A stretch of DNA of 64,000 nt from Myxacorys californica WJT36-NPBG1 (GTDB taxonomy: Bacteria; Cyanobacteriota; Cyanobacteriia; Leptolyngbyales; Leptolyngbyaceae), in NCBI GenBank assembly GCA_019359315.1, contig JAHHHO010000019.1, positions 25,396-89,395 of the forward strand, in the 5' to 3' direction. The number at the start of each line of letters is the position of its first letter. Within the stretch, counting starts at the first letter, position 1. Shown piece by piece: positions 35,725 through 45,112 of the stretch. The notes below the pieces were generated by a model that saw nothing but the letters and a program-made list of their open reading frames with translations, was not told the DNA's origin and did no database searches. The position numbers and the translations under genes are program-made.

Positions 35725-37530
35725 ATGATTCGCGGTGTCTCTCAGCTTTTATCTACATTTCGCTACTGTGGACGAGCGATTCAATTAGTTTGGACGACCA
35801 ATCGCAGATTAACGATCGTACTTGCCCTGTTTACCCTAATTTCTGGGTTGGTTCCGGCGATCATTGCCTATGCCGGAAAGCTGATTGTTGATACCGTAGT
35901 ACTGGCATCTCGCACTGGATCTGCTAGCGATCGCTGGGCCGCCATCGGATACTTGGGATTTGAAGCCGTTGTCGTGGCGGTGCAAACGGGTAGTCGGCAA
36001 GGCATTGCGTTGTGTCAGTCGCTCCTGAGAGTGTTGCTAGGGCAGAAGGTGAATGAACTGATTTTAGCAAAAGCCCTCACTCTCGATCTGGCTCACTTTG
36101 AAGACTCAGAATTCTATGACAAAATGACGCGGGCGCGGCGAGAAGCGTCCAGTCGCCCCTTGAGCCTCGTCGGGCGCACGTTTGGATTGGTGCAAGACTC
36201 GCTTACTATCATCACATATGGGGGATTGCTGATCCAGTTTTCGGTTTGGGCCGTTGTGGTGCTGATGCTTGCTGCCGTTCCTGCCTTTGTTTCTGAGACG
36301 CGATTCGCTGGACAAGCCTTTCGGCTGTTTCAGTGGCGCACACCCGAATCGAGACAGCAGAATTATTTGGAGTGGCTCATTGCCAATGAAGCTCCTGCGA
36401 TGGAGATTAAGCTCTATCAGTTGGGACGAATGCTACTCGATCGCTATCGGGCGATTTTCTACCGTCTATACGCAGAAGATCGCGACCTGACGATTCGTCG
36501 CGGTGTGTGGAGCTATCTGCTGAGCTTGGTCAGTACGATCGCATTTTACGGTGCGTACGTCTGGATTGTCTGGGAAACGATCGCTGGGCAAATAACGCTT
36601 GGCGAACTAACGATGTATCTCGTGGTGTTTCGGCAAGGACAAACAGCGTTCGCCTCGATTTTAACGGCAGTTGGCGGCATGTATGAAGATTCGCTGTACC
36701 TCTCCAACTTGTACGAGTTTTTAGAAGAAGAAGTTCCCGAACCGATAGGACAGGCAATCCAAGGCATTGCACCGCAAGACGGAATACGGTTTGAACACGT
36801 CACGTTCTATTACCCTGGAAACCCAAAGCCTGCGCTCAACGATGTGTCGTTTCATCTTAAACCTGGAGAGAAGCTTGCGATCGTGGGTGAAAACGGCTCA
36901 GGTAAAACAACGCTGATCAAACTGTTAACAAGGCTTTACGAGCCTACTTCTGGACAAATTTTCTTAGATGGATTGGAGCTAAAGCAGTGGGACACGGCTG
37001 TTCTACAGCGTCGTATCGGTGTGATTTTTCAAAGTTTCATGAAGTATCAATTTAGCGTGGGTGAAAATGTTGGTGTCGGTGATGTTGCCAATTTAGACGA
37101 TCGCGATCGCTGGGGTATTGCCGCAGATAAAGGCAATGCATTGCCATTCATTGATGAACTATCGGATGGATTCGACACGCAGCTTGGTCGTTGGTTCAAA
37201 GGAGGTCGAGAACTTTCAGGCGGACAATGGCAAAAGATCGCCTTGTCTCGCGCATTTATGCGAACCAGCGCCGACATTTTAGTGTTAGATGAACCGACTT
37301 CTGCAATGGATGCTGAGTCGGAAGTTCAGATCTTCGAGCGGTTTCGAGAAATGACGCCCAACCAAATGGCAATTCTCATCTCCCATCGATTCTCCACTGT
37401 GCGAATGGCAGATCGAATTATGGTGATGTCTGCTGGAGAAGTGACTGAGCAAGGAAGTCACGAACAGCTACTCGATCTCAAAGGACGATATGCACACTTA
37501 TTTGCCCTTCAAGCAGCAGGTTATCAGTAG
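35725..37530 (+). CDS. ABC transporter, fused permease and ATPase
   Basis: A 601-residue half-transporter. About residues 1-330 form a six-helix exporter-type membrane domain (LTIVLALFTLISGLVPAIIA opens it). The ATPase has Walker A IVGENGSGKTTLIKLL, signature LSGGQWQKIALSRAF, Walker B ADILVLDEPTSAMDAES and the H-loop ISHRFSTVRMADR. It would act as a homodimer or with an unseen partner. Substrate cannot be told. ATG 35725 is preferred to a TTG three codons upstream. Confidence 0.9.
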   Translation: MIRGVSQLLSTFRYCGRAIQLVWTTNRRLTIVLALFTLISGLVPAIIAYAGKLIVDTVVLASRTGSASDRWAAIGYLGFEAVVVAVQTGSRQGIALCQSLLRVLLGQKVNELILAKALTLDLAHFEDSEFYDKMTRARREASSRPLSLVGRTFGLVQDSLTIITYGGLLIQFSVWAVVVLMLAAVPAFVSETRFAGQAFRLFQWRTPESRQQNYLEWLIANEAPAMEIKLYQLGRMLLDRYRAIFYRLYAEDRDLTIRRGVWSYLLSLVSTIAFYGAYVWIVWETIAGQITLGELTMYLVVFRQGQTAFASILTAVGGMYEDSLYLSNLYEFLEEEVPEPIGQAIQGIAPQDGIRFEHVTFYYPGNPKPALNDVSFHLKPGEKLAIVGENGSGKTTLIKLLTRLYEPTSGQIFLDGLELKQWDTAVLQRRIGVIFQSFMKYQFSVGENVGVGDVANLDDRDRWGIAADKGNALPFIDELSDGFDTQLGRWFKGGRELSGGQWQKIALSRAFMRTSADILVLDEPTSAMDAESEVQIFERFREMTPNQMAILISHRFSTVRMADRIMVMSAGEVTEQGSHEQLLDLKGRYAHLFALQAAGYQ

Positions 37531-37699
37531 TCATGATGCATTTCAGGCATGGTAAAAGTCGTAGCAGATCAACAGATCTTAGAAGCTGATTTGCTACATT
37601 CGCTATCCAATCCGTTGTCAGTGAGGAACCTTTGCAGATATCCTCTCATGTACTGAGATTGGGCATCCAGACAACTTCTCAAATCCCAAAATTTCGCGC

Positions 37700-37705
37700 T
37701 ATAAT
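37700..37705 (+). promoter_or_regulatory. -10 element of ssrA
   Basis: A perfect TATAAT lies 12 bases before the mature 5' end of tmRNA, at correct distance for the transcription start. A -35 element is not obvious. Confidence 0.6.
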
Positions 37706-37717
37706 TGAGGAACGCTC

Positions 37718-38098
37718 GGGGCTGTAACGGTTTCGACGGGCTAGCGAACGATACGCTATGCAGGTCGAGAGGGAGTCTACTCTCGTAAATCCAGGCTCAA
37801 AAGAATAGATGCAAACAACATCGTTCCTTTTGCTCGTAAGGCAGCAGCAGTTGCCTAATTAAAAACCTCTTCTAGGTTTGAGCACTCACAATTCGACGCC
37901 GTTAAGGATTGTGAGTTAACCCCAACGGCTGCTCTAGACGCTCGCCTCTGGTCGGGCGGCTAGTTAAGACAATACTAGAGAATCCCATCGTTCGGGATAA
38001 TGAACGATTCCCGCTTTGAGGACTAGAAAAGCTAAACCTGTGAATGAGTGGCGTACTAATACCTAGTTTGGACACGGGTTCGACTCCCGTCAGCTCCA
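37718..38098 (+). ncRNA. ssrA: Transfer-messenger RNA
   Basis: A one-piece tmRNA of about 381 bases. The tRNA-like ends are GGGGCTGTAACGG at the 5' side and GGTTCGACTCCCGTCAGCTCC at the 3' side; CCA is not encoded. The tag frame at 37811-37858 reads ANNIVPFARKAAAVA then TAA, a cyanobacterial-type proteolysis tag with a hydrophobic AVA end recognised by Clp proteases. Pseudoknot-rich sequence follows the tag. It rescues stalled ribosomes with SmpB. Confidence 0.96.
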
Positions 38099-38100
38099 CT

Positions 38101-38136
38101 AAAAAGACGACCTAGTAGCGATACTGGGTCGTTTTG
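38101..38136 (+). terminator. Intrinsic terminator of ssrA
   Basis: AGACGACCTAGTA and TACTGGGTCGTTTT pair across a GCGA loop and end in a T-run. It starts three bases after the tmRNA. Confidence 0.8.
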
Positions 38137-38343
38137 CTTTGTGAGGTTGCGCTTGGAGTTTTACATTTATTTCGCTTGGACCAAAAGTTAGGGTGGGTGT
38201 CTAATCCTCTGTTCTTTTAGCCTTTAGTGAGTTAAGAAATGCATTGAGAACCAGTGGTGATTTGAAATAATCCTTGCGACAGTGCAAAGTTCTCTAAAAC
38301 CTTCTAAATTTAAGATAGTGCCTTTAATTGAAACAGTTGCACC

Positions 38344-40797
38344 TTGATTCAAAACGAAACTTTAGAATTACTGGAGTGGTCGCGACTATGCCAGCATTTA
38401 GCGACCTTTGCTTCGACCAAGCTGGGTGCGGTGGCGGCTCGTCAGCTGAAAATTCCAGCTACTCAGGTAGAGACAGAAGCGCTGTTGGCGCAAACGCAGG
38501 ATGTTTATCAGTTAGAAAATCAGCTTACTACAGCGCTCAGCTTTGATGGAATTGATGACATTTGTGGTTCGTTAGAGCGGGCTGTGCGGCACGGCATTTT
38601 GTCTGGATATGAATTACTTGCGATCGCAACAACGTTATCGGGTGCAAGAACGTTAAGACGCACCATCGATCATCATCCTGATATCACCATTCTCAATGAG
38701 TTGGTATCAGAATTGCGAACCTATCCTGAAATCGAGCAGGAAATTTATCGGTGCATCAATGATGACGGTAAGGTGAGTGAACGGGCAAGCCCGAAATTAG
38801 CTGAAATTCGCGACAAGCAACGTCAGGTGCGCGATCACATCCATGACCTGCTGCAAAAATTGATTGGACGATATGCCAGCGCTGTTCAAGAGCAATTGAT
38901 CACGCAACGGGAAGGTCGGTTTGTCGTTCCGGTCAAAGCTACGCATAAAGATGTCATTTCTGGTATTGTCCACGATACGTCTATGAGCGGGGCAACGCTG
39001 TATGTTGAGCCGCATCAAACGGTGCAGCTAAATAATCAGCTTCGTCAGCTTCAGCGCCAAGAGCAGGTTGAAGAAGAAGCGGTACGACGAGTCTTAAGCG
39101 AACAAGTGGCAATCGTGAAAGACGATTTAGAGCGGCTGTTGGCGATCTGCACCACGTTGGACTTAGCAACCGCGCGATCGCGATACAGCTATTGGCTCGG
39201 TGCAAATCCGCCGCGCTTTATTGAACATCAAGCCGGTCAGCGATCTGAACCAATCGTATTGCGTCAACTACGCCATCCGCTGTTGATCTGGCAGCAACAG
39301 CATGAGCAAGGAAACTCAGTTGTTCCAACTGACTTAAGAATTCAGCCTCATACCCGCGTGGTCGCCATCACGGGTCCAAACACAGGTGGCAAAACTGTCA
39401 CGCTGAAGACCCTAGGACTAGCAGTTCTGATGGCAAAAGTAGGGCTGTTTATTCCAGCCCGTGAACCTGTTGAGTTGCCTTGGTTTGATCAAGTCTTAGC
39501 CGATATTGGGGATGAGCAATCACTAGAACAAAGTCTATCCACGTTTTCAGGTCATATCCGCCGAATTAGCCGAATTCTCAATGCATTAGTACCTGACACA
39601 GCCGCACCAGCCACAGGCGAAACACCAGCCGAAACGCCTCAATCGCATCAAACTGCTAACTCGCTTGTACTCCTCGATGAAGTCGGTGCGGGCACTGATC
39701 CAACTGAAGGGTCTGCTCTGGCGATCGCGCTGCTCAAGTACCTCGCGGATCACGCCTCCTTAACGATCGCCACGACCCACTTCGGCGAACTGAAAGCCCT
39801 CAAATATGACGACGATCGCTTTGAGAATGCCTCCGTCGAATTTGACGACGTATTGCTTTCCCCCACCTATCGTTTGTTATGGGGCATTCCTGGGCGATCC
39901 AACGCCCTAACGATCGCGCGTCGTCTAGGACTAAATGAGACTGTGATTCAGCAGGCTCAAACTCACGTTGGCGGCGCGACTCAAGATGTCAACCAAGTGA
40001 TTGCTGGACTCGAAGCTCAACGCCGCCAGCAAGAAACCAAAGCCCAAGAAGCCGCGCAACTGGTGCAGCAAGCCGAACGGTTCTATCGAGAAGTGTCTGA
40101 AAAAGCGGCGAATTTGCGCGATCGCGAACGGCAACTTCAACAGCAGCAAGAATTAGCCGTGCAAGAAGCGATCACGCAAGCCAAGTCAGAAATCGCTAAA
40201 GTCATTCGCAAACTTCAGCAAGGCAATGTCACCGCTCAAGACGCGCAACAGGCAACAGATGCTCTAAACCAGATCGCCGCGCACCGTTTACCATCGAAGC
40301 AGGAGCCGAAACCGAAGCCCGGATACCGTCCAAAAGTAGCCGATCGCGTCCGCATTCCTCGTCTCGGTCAGACGGCTGAAGTTCTCGCCATCTCAGATGA
40401 TGAAGAACTGAGCGTCCGCTTTGGCTTGATGAAGATGACCGTTCCGCTCGACGATGTAGAATCGCTAGACGGTGAAAAGCCCGTCAAAAAAGAACCCAAA
40501 CCTCAAGACGCTAAAAAGTCGGCTCCTGTCCCCCCGCCACCCCCTCCTGCTCCGGCGATCCGAACGGCTCGGAACACGATTGATATTCGCGGTAGTCGTG
40601 TGCCTGATGCAGAAGTGGCGCTAGAGCGAGCGATTTCAGAAATTCAGGGTCCGATGTGGATTATTCACGGCCATGGAACCGGAAAACTACGCCAAGGAGT
40701 TCACGAATTTTTGAGACAGCACCCACGAGTCGAGCGGTTTGAACTTGCCGATCGCTCAGACGGTGGTACGGGTGTGACGATCGCATATCCTTACTAG
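38344..40797 (+). CDS. mutS2: MutS2 / Smr-domain protein
   Basis: An 817-residue homologue of MutS lacking the mismatch-recognition domain. Core and lever blocks cover the first half (EGRFVVPVKATHKD), followed by the ATPase with ITGPNTGGKTVTLKTLGLA, SLVLLDEVGAGTDPTEGSAL and IATTHFGELKALKY. A coiled coil rich in Gln and Ala comes next, then a KOW-like strand region (VADRVRIPRLGQTAEVLAIS) and a C-terminal Smr nuclease domain with IDIRGSRVPDAE and HGHGTGKLR. It acts on collided ribosomes or branched DNA. TTG 38344 is the only in-frame start before a TGA. Confidence 0.93.
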   Translation: MIQNETLELLEWSRLCQHLATFASTKLGAVAARQLKIPATQVETEALLAQTQDVYQLENQLTTALSFDGIDDICGSLERAVRHGILSGYELLAIATTLSGARTLRRTIDHHPDITILNELVSELRTYPEIEQEIYRCINDDGKVSERASPKLAEIRDKQRQVRDHIHDLLQKLIGRYASAVQEQLITQREGRFVVPVKATHKDVISGIVHDTSMSGATLYVEPHQTVQLNNQLRQLQRQEQVEEEAVRRVLSEQVAIVKDDLERLLAICTTLDLATARSRYSYWLGANPPRFIEHQAGQRSEPIVLRQLRHPLLIWQQQHEQGNSVVPTDLRIQPHTRVVAITGPNTGGKTVTLKTLGLAVLMAKVGLFIPAREPVELPWFDQVLADIGDEQSLEQSLSTFSGHIRRISRILNALVPDTAAPATGETPAETPQSHQTANSLVLLDEVGAGTDPTEGSALAIALLKYLADHASLTIATTHFGELKALKYDDDRFENASVEFDDVLLSPTYRLLWGIPGRSNALTIARRLGLNETVIQQAQTHVGGATQDVNQVIAGLEAQRRQQETKAQEAAQLVQQAERFYREVSEKAANLRDRERQLQQQQELAVQEAITQAKSEIAKVIRKLQQGNVTAQDAQQATDALNQIAAHRLPSKQEPKPKPGYRPKVADRVRIPRLGQTAEVLAISDDEELSVRFGLMKMTVPLDDVESLDGEKPVKKEPKPQDAKKSAPVPPPPPPAPAIRTARNTIDIRGSRVPDAEVALERAISEIQGPMWIIHGHGTGKLRQGVHEFLRQHPRVERFELADRSDGGTGVTIAYPY

Positions 40798-41116
40798 AAC
40801 TTCCCGATGCTTAGTAGGAAGTGACTTTTGAAGCGTTAAATTTGTCTAACTCGAACCACGATTTCATCAGCATTCTTCAAGAACGCTGATTTTTTGTTTC
40901 TAATCTTGTCGTTGCTAGTGCATAAACCTGTTGATCAACTTCAATGCATCACGTCTTTACAAGAGCGATGCGATCGTTAAACCATAGGCTCTACAAAACT
41001 ACCTTCGTTTAACGGGTTTGCGTTATCTCTAAAAATTCTTCGGGCACTCTGTATTCATAAGGCATCGTTACAAATCCCAATCAGCTTTTTTGCCAATCGA
41101 AGAGAGCGCATTACTT
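40798..41116. other. Spacer between mutS2 and the MORN gene
   Basis: About 320 bases holding the mutS2 terminator (40865-40896) and probably the promoter of the MORN-repeat gene. Nothing else is recognised. Confidence 0.5.
40865..40896 (+). terminator. Intrinsic terminator of mutS2
   Basis: ATCAGCATTCTT and AAGAACGCTGAT form a stem with one mismatch and a one-base loop, followed by TTTTT. Confidence 0.75.
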
Positions 41117-41848
41117 ATGATTCGTCAACATCACTTTGGAAGTCTTGCGGCTTCTACTCTAGGCATCGCCTTCGTCATTCATGCGCTGCCCACAAGTGCA
41201 GCCGCTTCAGTGGACGCCGCGCTTCGCCCTACGTGTGAAGCTTCATCCGGCTCCAACGTCACTTGCGTTTACAGTAGCGGTGATAAGGATCTAGCACCCG
41301 CGAAGTATAAGTACTTTACAGGCGAAGTCCGCAACAAATTACCGAACGGATCGGGAGTGTTAGTCTATGCTAACAGCGATCGCTATGAAGGCACAGTGCG
41401 CAATGGTGTACCTAGTGGTCGTGGCATGTTCCTGTTTGCGAACAACGATCGCTACGAAGGCGAGATGAGAAACGGTCAGCCTCACGGGTACGGAAGCTTC
41501 ATCTTTGCCAGCGGAGCTCGCTACACCGGAGCCGTGCGAAACGGGCATCCTCATGGGCAAGGCAAGTTCATATATAGCAGTGGCAACATTTACACCGGTG
41601 GCTTTTATCTAGGTCAAGCGAAAGGCAATGGAACGGTCACCTTTAAGAACGGCATTCGCTGTCAAGGGACATACTACAACAGCTCTTTAGAAGGCAAAGG
41701 AACATGTTCCTTCCCGCCCGGATATCCCTACATCAGCTATACAGGCGAACTGCGTCAAGGCGTTGCCGATGGTCGAGGAACGCTCACCTTTGCCGATGGT
41801 CGAAAATTTTCAGGCGAGATGCGTCAAGGTGTCCCCTATACGCCCTAA
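41117..41848 (+). CDS. Exported MORN-repeat protein
   Basis: A 243-residue exported protein. The signal peptide spans about residues 1-31 (SLAASTLGIAFVIHALPTSAAA). At least six MORN repeats follow, including YFTGEVRNKLPNGSGVLVYA, YEGTVRNGVPSGRGMFLFAN and YEGEMRNGQPHGYGSFIFAS. Four Cys residues lie in the mature part. MORN repeats form elongated beta sheets for lipid or protein binding. ATG 41117 is used; a TTG nine codons upstream is unlikely. Confidence 0.85.
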   Translation: MIRQHHFGSLAASTLGIAFVIHALPTSAAASVDAALRPTCEASSGSNVTCVYSSGDKDLAPAKYKYFTGEVRNKLPNGSGVLVYANSDRYEGTVRNGVPSGRGMFLFANNDRYEGEMRNGQPHGYGSFIFASGARYTGAVRNGHPHGQGKFIYSSGNIYTGGFYLGQAKGNGTVTFKNGIRCQGTYYNSSLEGKGTCSFPPGYPYISYTGELRQGVADGRGTLTFADGRKFSGEMRQGVPYTP

Positions 41849-41937
41849 CACCCGCTTTCCGCAAACGAATTAATCCAATAGGATCTTAGGTTCTATAACG
41901 ATCGCTAAATCCGTGAATTTTAAAGAGCGGCGTATTC

Positions 41938-41972
41938 AAATCTCCGATTTCTTCGAGAAACCGGAGATTTTT
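41938..41972. terminator. Bidirectional terminator between the MORN gene and ilvH
   Basis: AAATCTCCGATTTCT and AGAAACCGGAGATTT form a hairpin with one mismatch and AT-rich flanks on both sides. It lies between two convergent genes. A 12-bp duplication TTTTGCACAATG follows at about 41970-41992. Confidence 0.7.
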
Positions 41973-42043
41973 GCACAATGTTTTGCACAATGGGAGGGCA
42001 ATTTATTCTGTCGCTTTACTGATCGCAATAGATAGAATAACTT

Positions 42044-42562
42044 CTACACTTTCGCTTCCAAAGATTTGAGAAACTCTGTATTAACTCCCGACTCCCGAGT
42101 CAGGGCGATTTTTCCTGTTCGGGCGATTTCTCGAATTCCAAACTTATTGAGAACTTGTACGATCGCGACCATTTTTCCTGGATCGCCCACTACTTCTAGC
42201 GTCAAAGAATCTTCCGCAACGTCTACGACTCTTGCTCGAAAGATTTGTGCCAACTCAACAATTTCTGAGCGATGAGTGCTACCTGCGTTCACCTTGAGCA
42301 ACATCAATTCCCGCTCAACACACGGCACTTCCGTAATGTCCTGGACTTTGATCACATTGATCAACTTATAGAGTTGCTTGGTCAATTGCTCAATGCTGCG
42401 ATCGTCCCCTGGCACGACCATCGTAATTCGAGAGACCCCCATCTGCTCTGCCGGACCCACTGCCAAGCTCTCGATATTGAAGCCCCGACGAGCAAATAAT
42501 CCTGCAATCCGAGATAGAACTCCGGCTTCGTCTTCAACTAGAACAGAGAGTGTGTGCTTCAT
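42044..42562 (-). CDS. ilvH: Acetolactate synthase small (regulatory) subunit
   Basis: A 172-residue regulatory subunit giving valine feedback control to acetolactate synthase in branched-chain amino acid synthesis. The N-terminal ACT domain starts [20 protein letters not shown] with [14 protein letters not shown]; the second domain includes TREVERELML-type [15 protein letters not shown] and [23 protein letters not shown] 42562 is preferred to GTG 42565. The large subunit gene is elsewhere. Confidence 0.95.
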   Translation of the reverse strand: MKHTLSVLVEDEAGVLSRIAGLFARRGFNIESLAVGPAEQMGVSRITMVVPGDDRSIEQLTKQLYKLINVIKVQDITEVPCVERELMLLKVNAGSTHRSEIVELAQIFRARVVDVAEDSLTLEVVGDPGKMVAIVQVLNKFGIREIARTGKIALTRESGVNTEFLKSLEAKV

Positions 42563-42890
42563 CACAATCGACTTTATCTATAAGGGCCAACGATCAAACT
42601 ATTCTCACCACCGTGGAAGTTCATTTTATCGCGCAACGTAATTATCCCCAAGCTCTTCTCGTAGCCTCAGGCTGCTTTCTACAGAAATCTTGACATTCGT
42701 CGGATGGAATTTCTGCGGTTCAATCAAGTTCGCATCGAGAACTCTTGCAGAGCTTGCAAAGCGATCGCATTTGCTAGAACTTGTAAACGTTGAATGCAGA
42801 GATTTTTCTCTCCTAGGACGGGTTTAGTAGGGCGGGCTAATCGTCTACCGTCTACTTCAGGTCTAGAAGCTGTTTTGGAGTTAGAAAGTT
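42563..42890. other. Intergenic region, nothing recognised
   Basis: About 328 bases between divergent ilvH and the BON-like gene, presumably carrying both promoters. Confidence 0.5.
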
Positions 42891-43250
42891 ATGGGTTGGT
42901 TAAAACGAATGTTTGGCATGGAAAAGCCACAAAACCCTGAGCAGGCAATTAGTGGTCAAGCGGCTCCTCAAGCCACTGCCCAAGCTCCGGCAGGGGAAAC
43001 GATCGCGCCCGAACGGATAGGTCTAAACGGAGAATACGATCAAAGTGGATTAGCAAAGCGAGTCGCTCTAGCGTTTGACCAAGATCCTCAAGTTGCTGAT
43101 TGTGATACCGTCTGGGTAGCTCAAACTGGAAGCACCGTGGTTCTCAAGGGCAAAGCCCCGAGCCAAGATACTCTCAATCGGCTCGTTGAAATTGCCAATA
43201 ATGTGAACGGATCTTCTGCTGTGGATACTGGACAAGTTGAAATTGGCTAG
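42891..43250 (+). CDS. BON-domain-like protein
   Basis: A 119-residue protein. The N-terminus is a variable Ala/Gln-rich stretch after MGWLKRMFGMEKP; the C-terminal about 70 residues resemble a BON domain, with LAKRVALAFDQDPQVADCDT, VAQTGSTVVLKGKAPSQ and TLNRLVEIANNVNGSSAVDT. BON domains bind membranes or lipids or serve as adapters. No signal peptide is clear. A strong terminator follows. Confidence 0.75.
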   Translation: MGWLKRMFGMEKPQNPEQAISGQAAPQATAQAPAGETIAPERIGLNGEYDQSGLAKRVALAFDQDPQVADCDTVWVAQTGSTVVLKGKAPSQDTLNRLVEIANNVNGSSAVDTGQVEIG

Positions 43251-43268
43251 TCTGCTTTTAGCCTTGTC

Positions 43269-43301
43269 TAAAAAAGTAGCCCACACAAGGCTACTTTTTT
43301 A
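43269..43301. terminator. Intrinsic terminator after the BON-like gene
   Basis: AAAAAAGTAGCC pairs with GGCTACTTTTTT across a CACACAA loop; A and T runs on both sides suit both converging transcripts. Confidence 0.85.
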
Positions 43302-43326
43302 GTGGTTAGTCACTCTTTCCTTATTG

Positions 43327-43989
43327 TTAATCAACCCATGCCGTTTGAATGAAATGAGTAGGGCGTCCCCAAGCATCTGGCTCGCTTCCTGTAGAGTTGC
43401 GTTCTGCGATAACCGCAACGTCCTGGATCGTCAAATTGAATGGAACGGCAGTTGTAATATACTGCTGTACCAGACGTCCAAGCTCTGGAGTCAGTTGAGT
43501 CGCTGTAGAAGCGGCAAACCCAAATCCCAATACTTGTTCAATCGGACCTCGCGGCAACAGTAAATGAATGCTAAATGCCAGCGATGCCGTCAATAGCATT
43601 CCGACCGAAAAATTAGTTCCACAGCGCGGATGAACGGCTAGGTTCCATTCTCCACCCTGCATTCGAGTTAGTGCTTCTCTCGCAGCCCGCCGAACCTCCG
43701 AAGTTTCAACCTGACCGTAGAGATAAAATCCTTGTTCCGTCGATAGTCCGCCGAGGTTACCTGTATCAGTCCAGTTTGCATTGAAATCGATGTCAGGAAT
43801 CGACGGATCAGAAGCACCACTTAAAACCCAGACTGTTGCGTGTTCTAACGCATGAACTTGTCTGACCATCAACAGATCCTTCAGTCCAGGAATAAACCCA
43901 ATTTGTCTTAACAACTCTGTATCTTGAGTTGGCAGAGGTTCCGGAAGAAGAGAACTCCAAAAATCTCTGGGCTGGTTAGTCGCTGTCAT
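43327..43989 (-). CDS. DUF6391-type protein
   Basis: A 220-residue protein with the conserved blocks LMVRQVHALEHATVWVL and LAVHPRCGTNFSVGMLLTA, characteristic of a cyanobacterial family I recall as DUF6391. A hydrophobic helix (VGMLLTASLAFSIHLLLP) suggests a membrane anchor. The His-Glu-His and His-Cys residues hint at metal binding, but no reaction is known. ATG 43989 is used. Confidence 0.75.
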   Translation of the reverse strand: MTATNQPRDFWSSLLPEPLPTQDTELLRQIGFIPGLKDLLMVRQVHALEHATVWVLSGASDPSIPDIDFNANWTDTGNLGGLSTEQGFYLYGQVETSEVRRAAREALTRMQGGEWNLAVHPRCGTNFSVGMLLTASLAFSIHLLLPRGPIEQVLGFGFAASTATQLTPELGRLVQQYITTAVPFNLTIQDVAVIAERNSTGSEPDAWGRPTHFIQTAWVD

Positions 43990-44097
43990 AACAACAACTC
44001 CGGGAAAATGTGCGAAGGGTCAAAGCAGTCCTTTCACTCTAACGCCTGTTTCCCAGAGGTTGCTGTAAACTGTTGCAAATTGTAGTTAGGGCTGACC

Positions 44098-44946
44098 TTA
44101 AGAAACTTGAGAGATATTTTTAGCTCTCATCATGGCAGTCGGTGTGCCTTGAGTTGGCGTTGCTTTTTCACCAACCCCTCTCGATACCTCGACGCCATTC
44201 TGCTCTAAAATCACGAGCGGATCGGAACCGCCGTTCATTTCAATGCGTTTGACGAGAATTTGTCCATTGGAGAGGCGTTGCCCTGCTCCAACATAGCGAC
44301 TCGTTGATTCGTTTGGCGCTTTGACAATGGCTTGCGGCACTCCACTCACCACAATCACACCTGACACCTCTACAGCTTCAGCCAACGTGGGTAGTGGGAG
44401 TGGTGGTAATGCAGCGATCGCAGGTTTCACAGGCTTTGGAGCGCTCAATCCACGAGAGGCTGTCCCACGAGAAACTGTCCTACCAGAAACCGTCCCACCA
44501 GAAGAGGTTGTTGCCACAGTTGAAATTGAAGGCAACACTTCCGGAGCAACAGGAAAGGTTGGTAACGATGGCAAACCGTTATTCTGGCTTTGAGCAGGAG
44601 CATTACTCGCTGGGAGATTGAAAGACAGAACGGGAGGCAGCCCAGAAAACGGGTCTTTCTGCCCTTTTTTGTTGATTCTTGCCTGAACTTGCCGTGCCCG
44701 CTCTAGAGGCTCGGTTGATTGCAGTAAACCTGCAACACGAGCACGGCTATTGCTGTTTTTAGTTGCATTTTTCTCTGCCACAAGCGGCTTAGAGAAGGAT
44801 TGTGTTGCCGTTGGGCTTTGAGCAATTGAGCTTTGAGCAACGGATGGGGAAGGACTGGACGAGCTACTTGCATCGTCACCCGTGCTACATCCACTTATCA
44901 TGAGTGTTACCACTCCTGCACACATTACTAGTGATCGCTTATCCAT
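44098..44946 (-). CDS. Lipoprotein with C-terminal PilP-like segment
   Basis: A 282-residue lipoprotein: type II signal peptide with lipobox LMISGC, then a Ser/Pro/Ala-rich linker. The C-terminal about 90 residues (VSGVIVVSGVPQAIVKAPNE and YVGAGQRLSNGQILVKRIEM) resemble the small beta domain of PilP-type pilus proteins. This resemblance is weak and other secretin-associated or unknown roles are possible. It lies about 165 bases downstream of sigF on the same strand; SigF in Synechocystis controls pilus and motility genes. Confidence 0.6.
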   Translation of the reverse strand: MDKRSLVMCAGVVTLMISGCSTGDDASSSSSPSPSVAQSSIAQSPTATQSFSKPLVAEKNATKNSNSRARVAGLLQSTEPLERARQVQARINKKGQKDPFSGLPPVLSFNLPASNAPAQSQNNGLPSLPTFPVAPEVLPSISTVATTSSGGTVSGRTVSRGTASRGLSAPKPVKPAIAALPPLPLPTLAEAVEVSGVIVVSGVPQAIVKAPNESTSRYVGAGQRLSNGQILVKRIEMNGGSDPLVILEQNGVEVSRGVGEKATPTQGTPTAMMRAKNISQVS

Positions 44947-45112
44947 TTCCTATCCCCAAAACTCTACTCCAATGACCTTTGCTCAAGTATGCCCGTCCTT
45001 GACGTTTTTATTACTACACTATGAATCTGCGACAAACAATTCGCGTCACAAAAAATCCGCACGTTTGGATAGTGCGGAGGAATATCTCAGTAATTTCATC
45101 CAATTAAGACAG

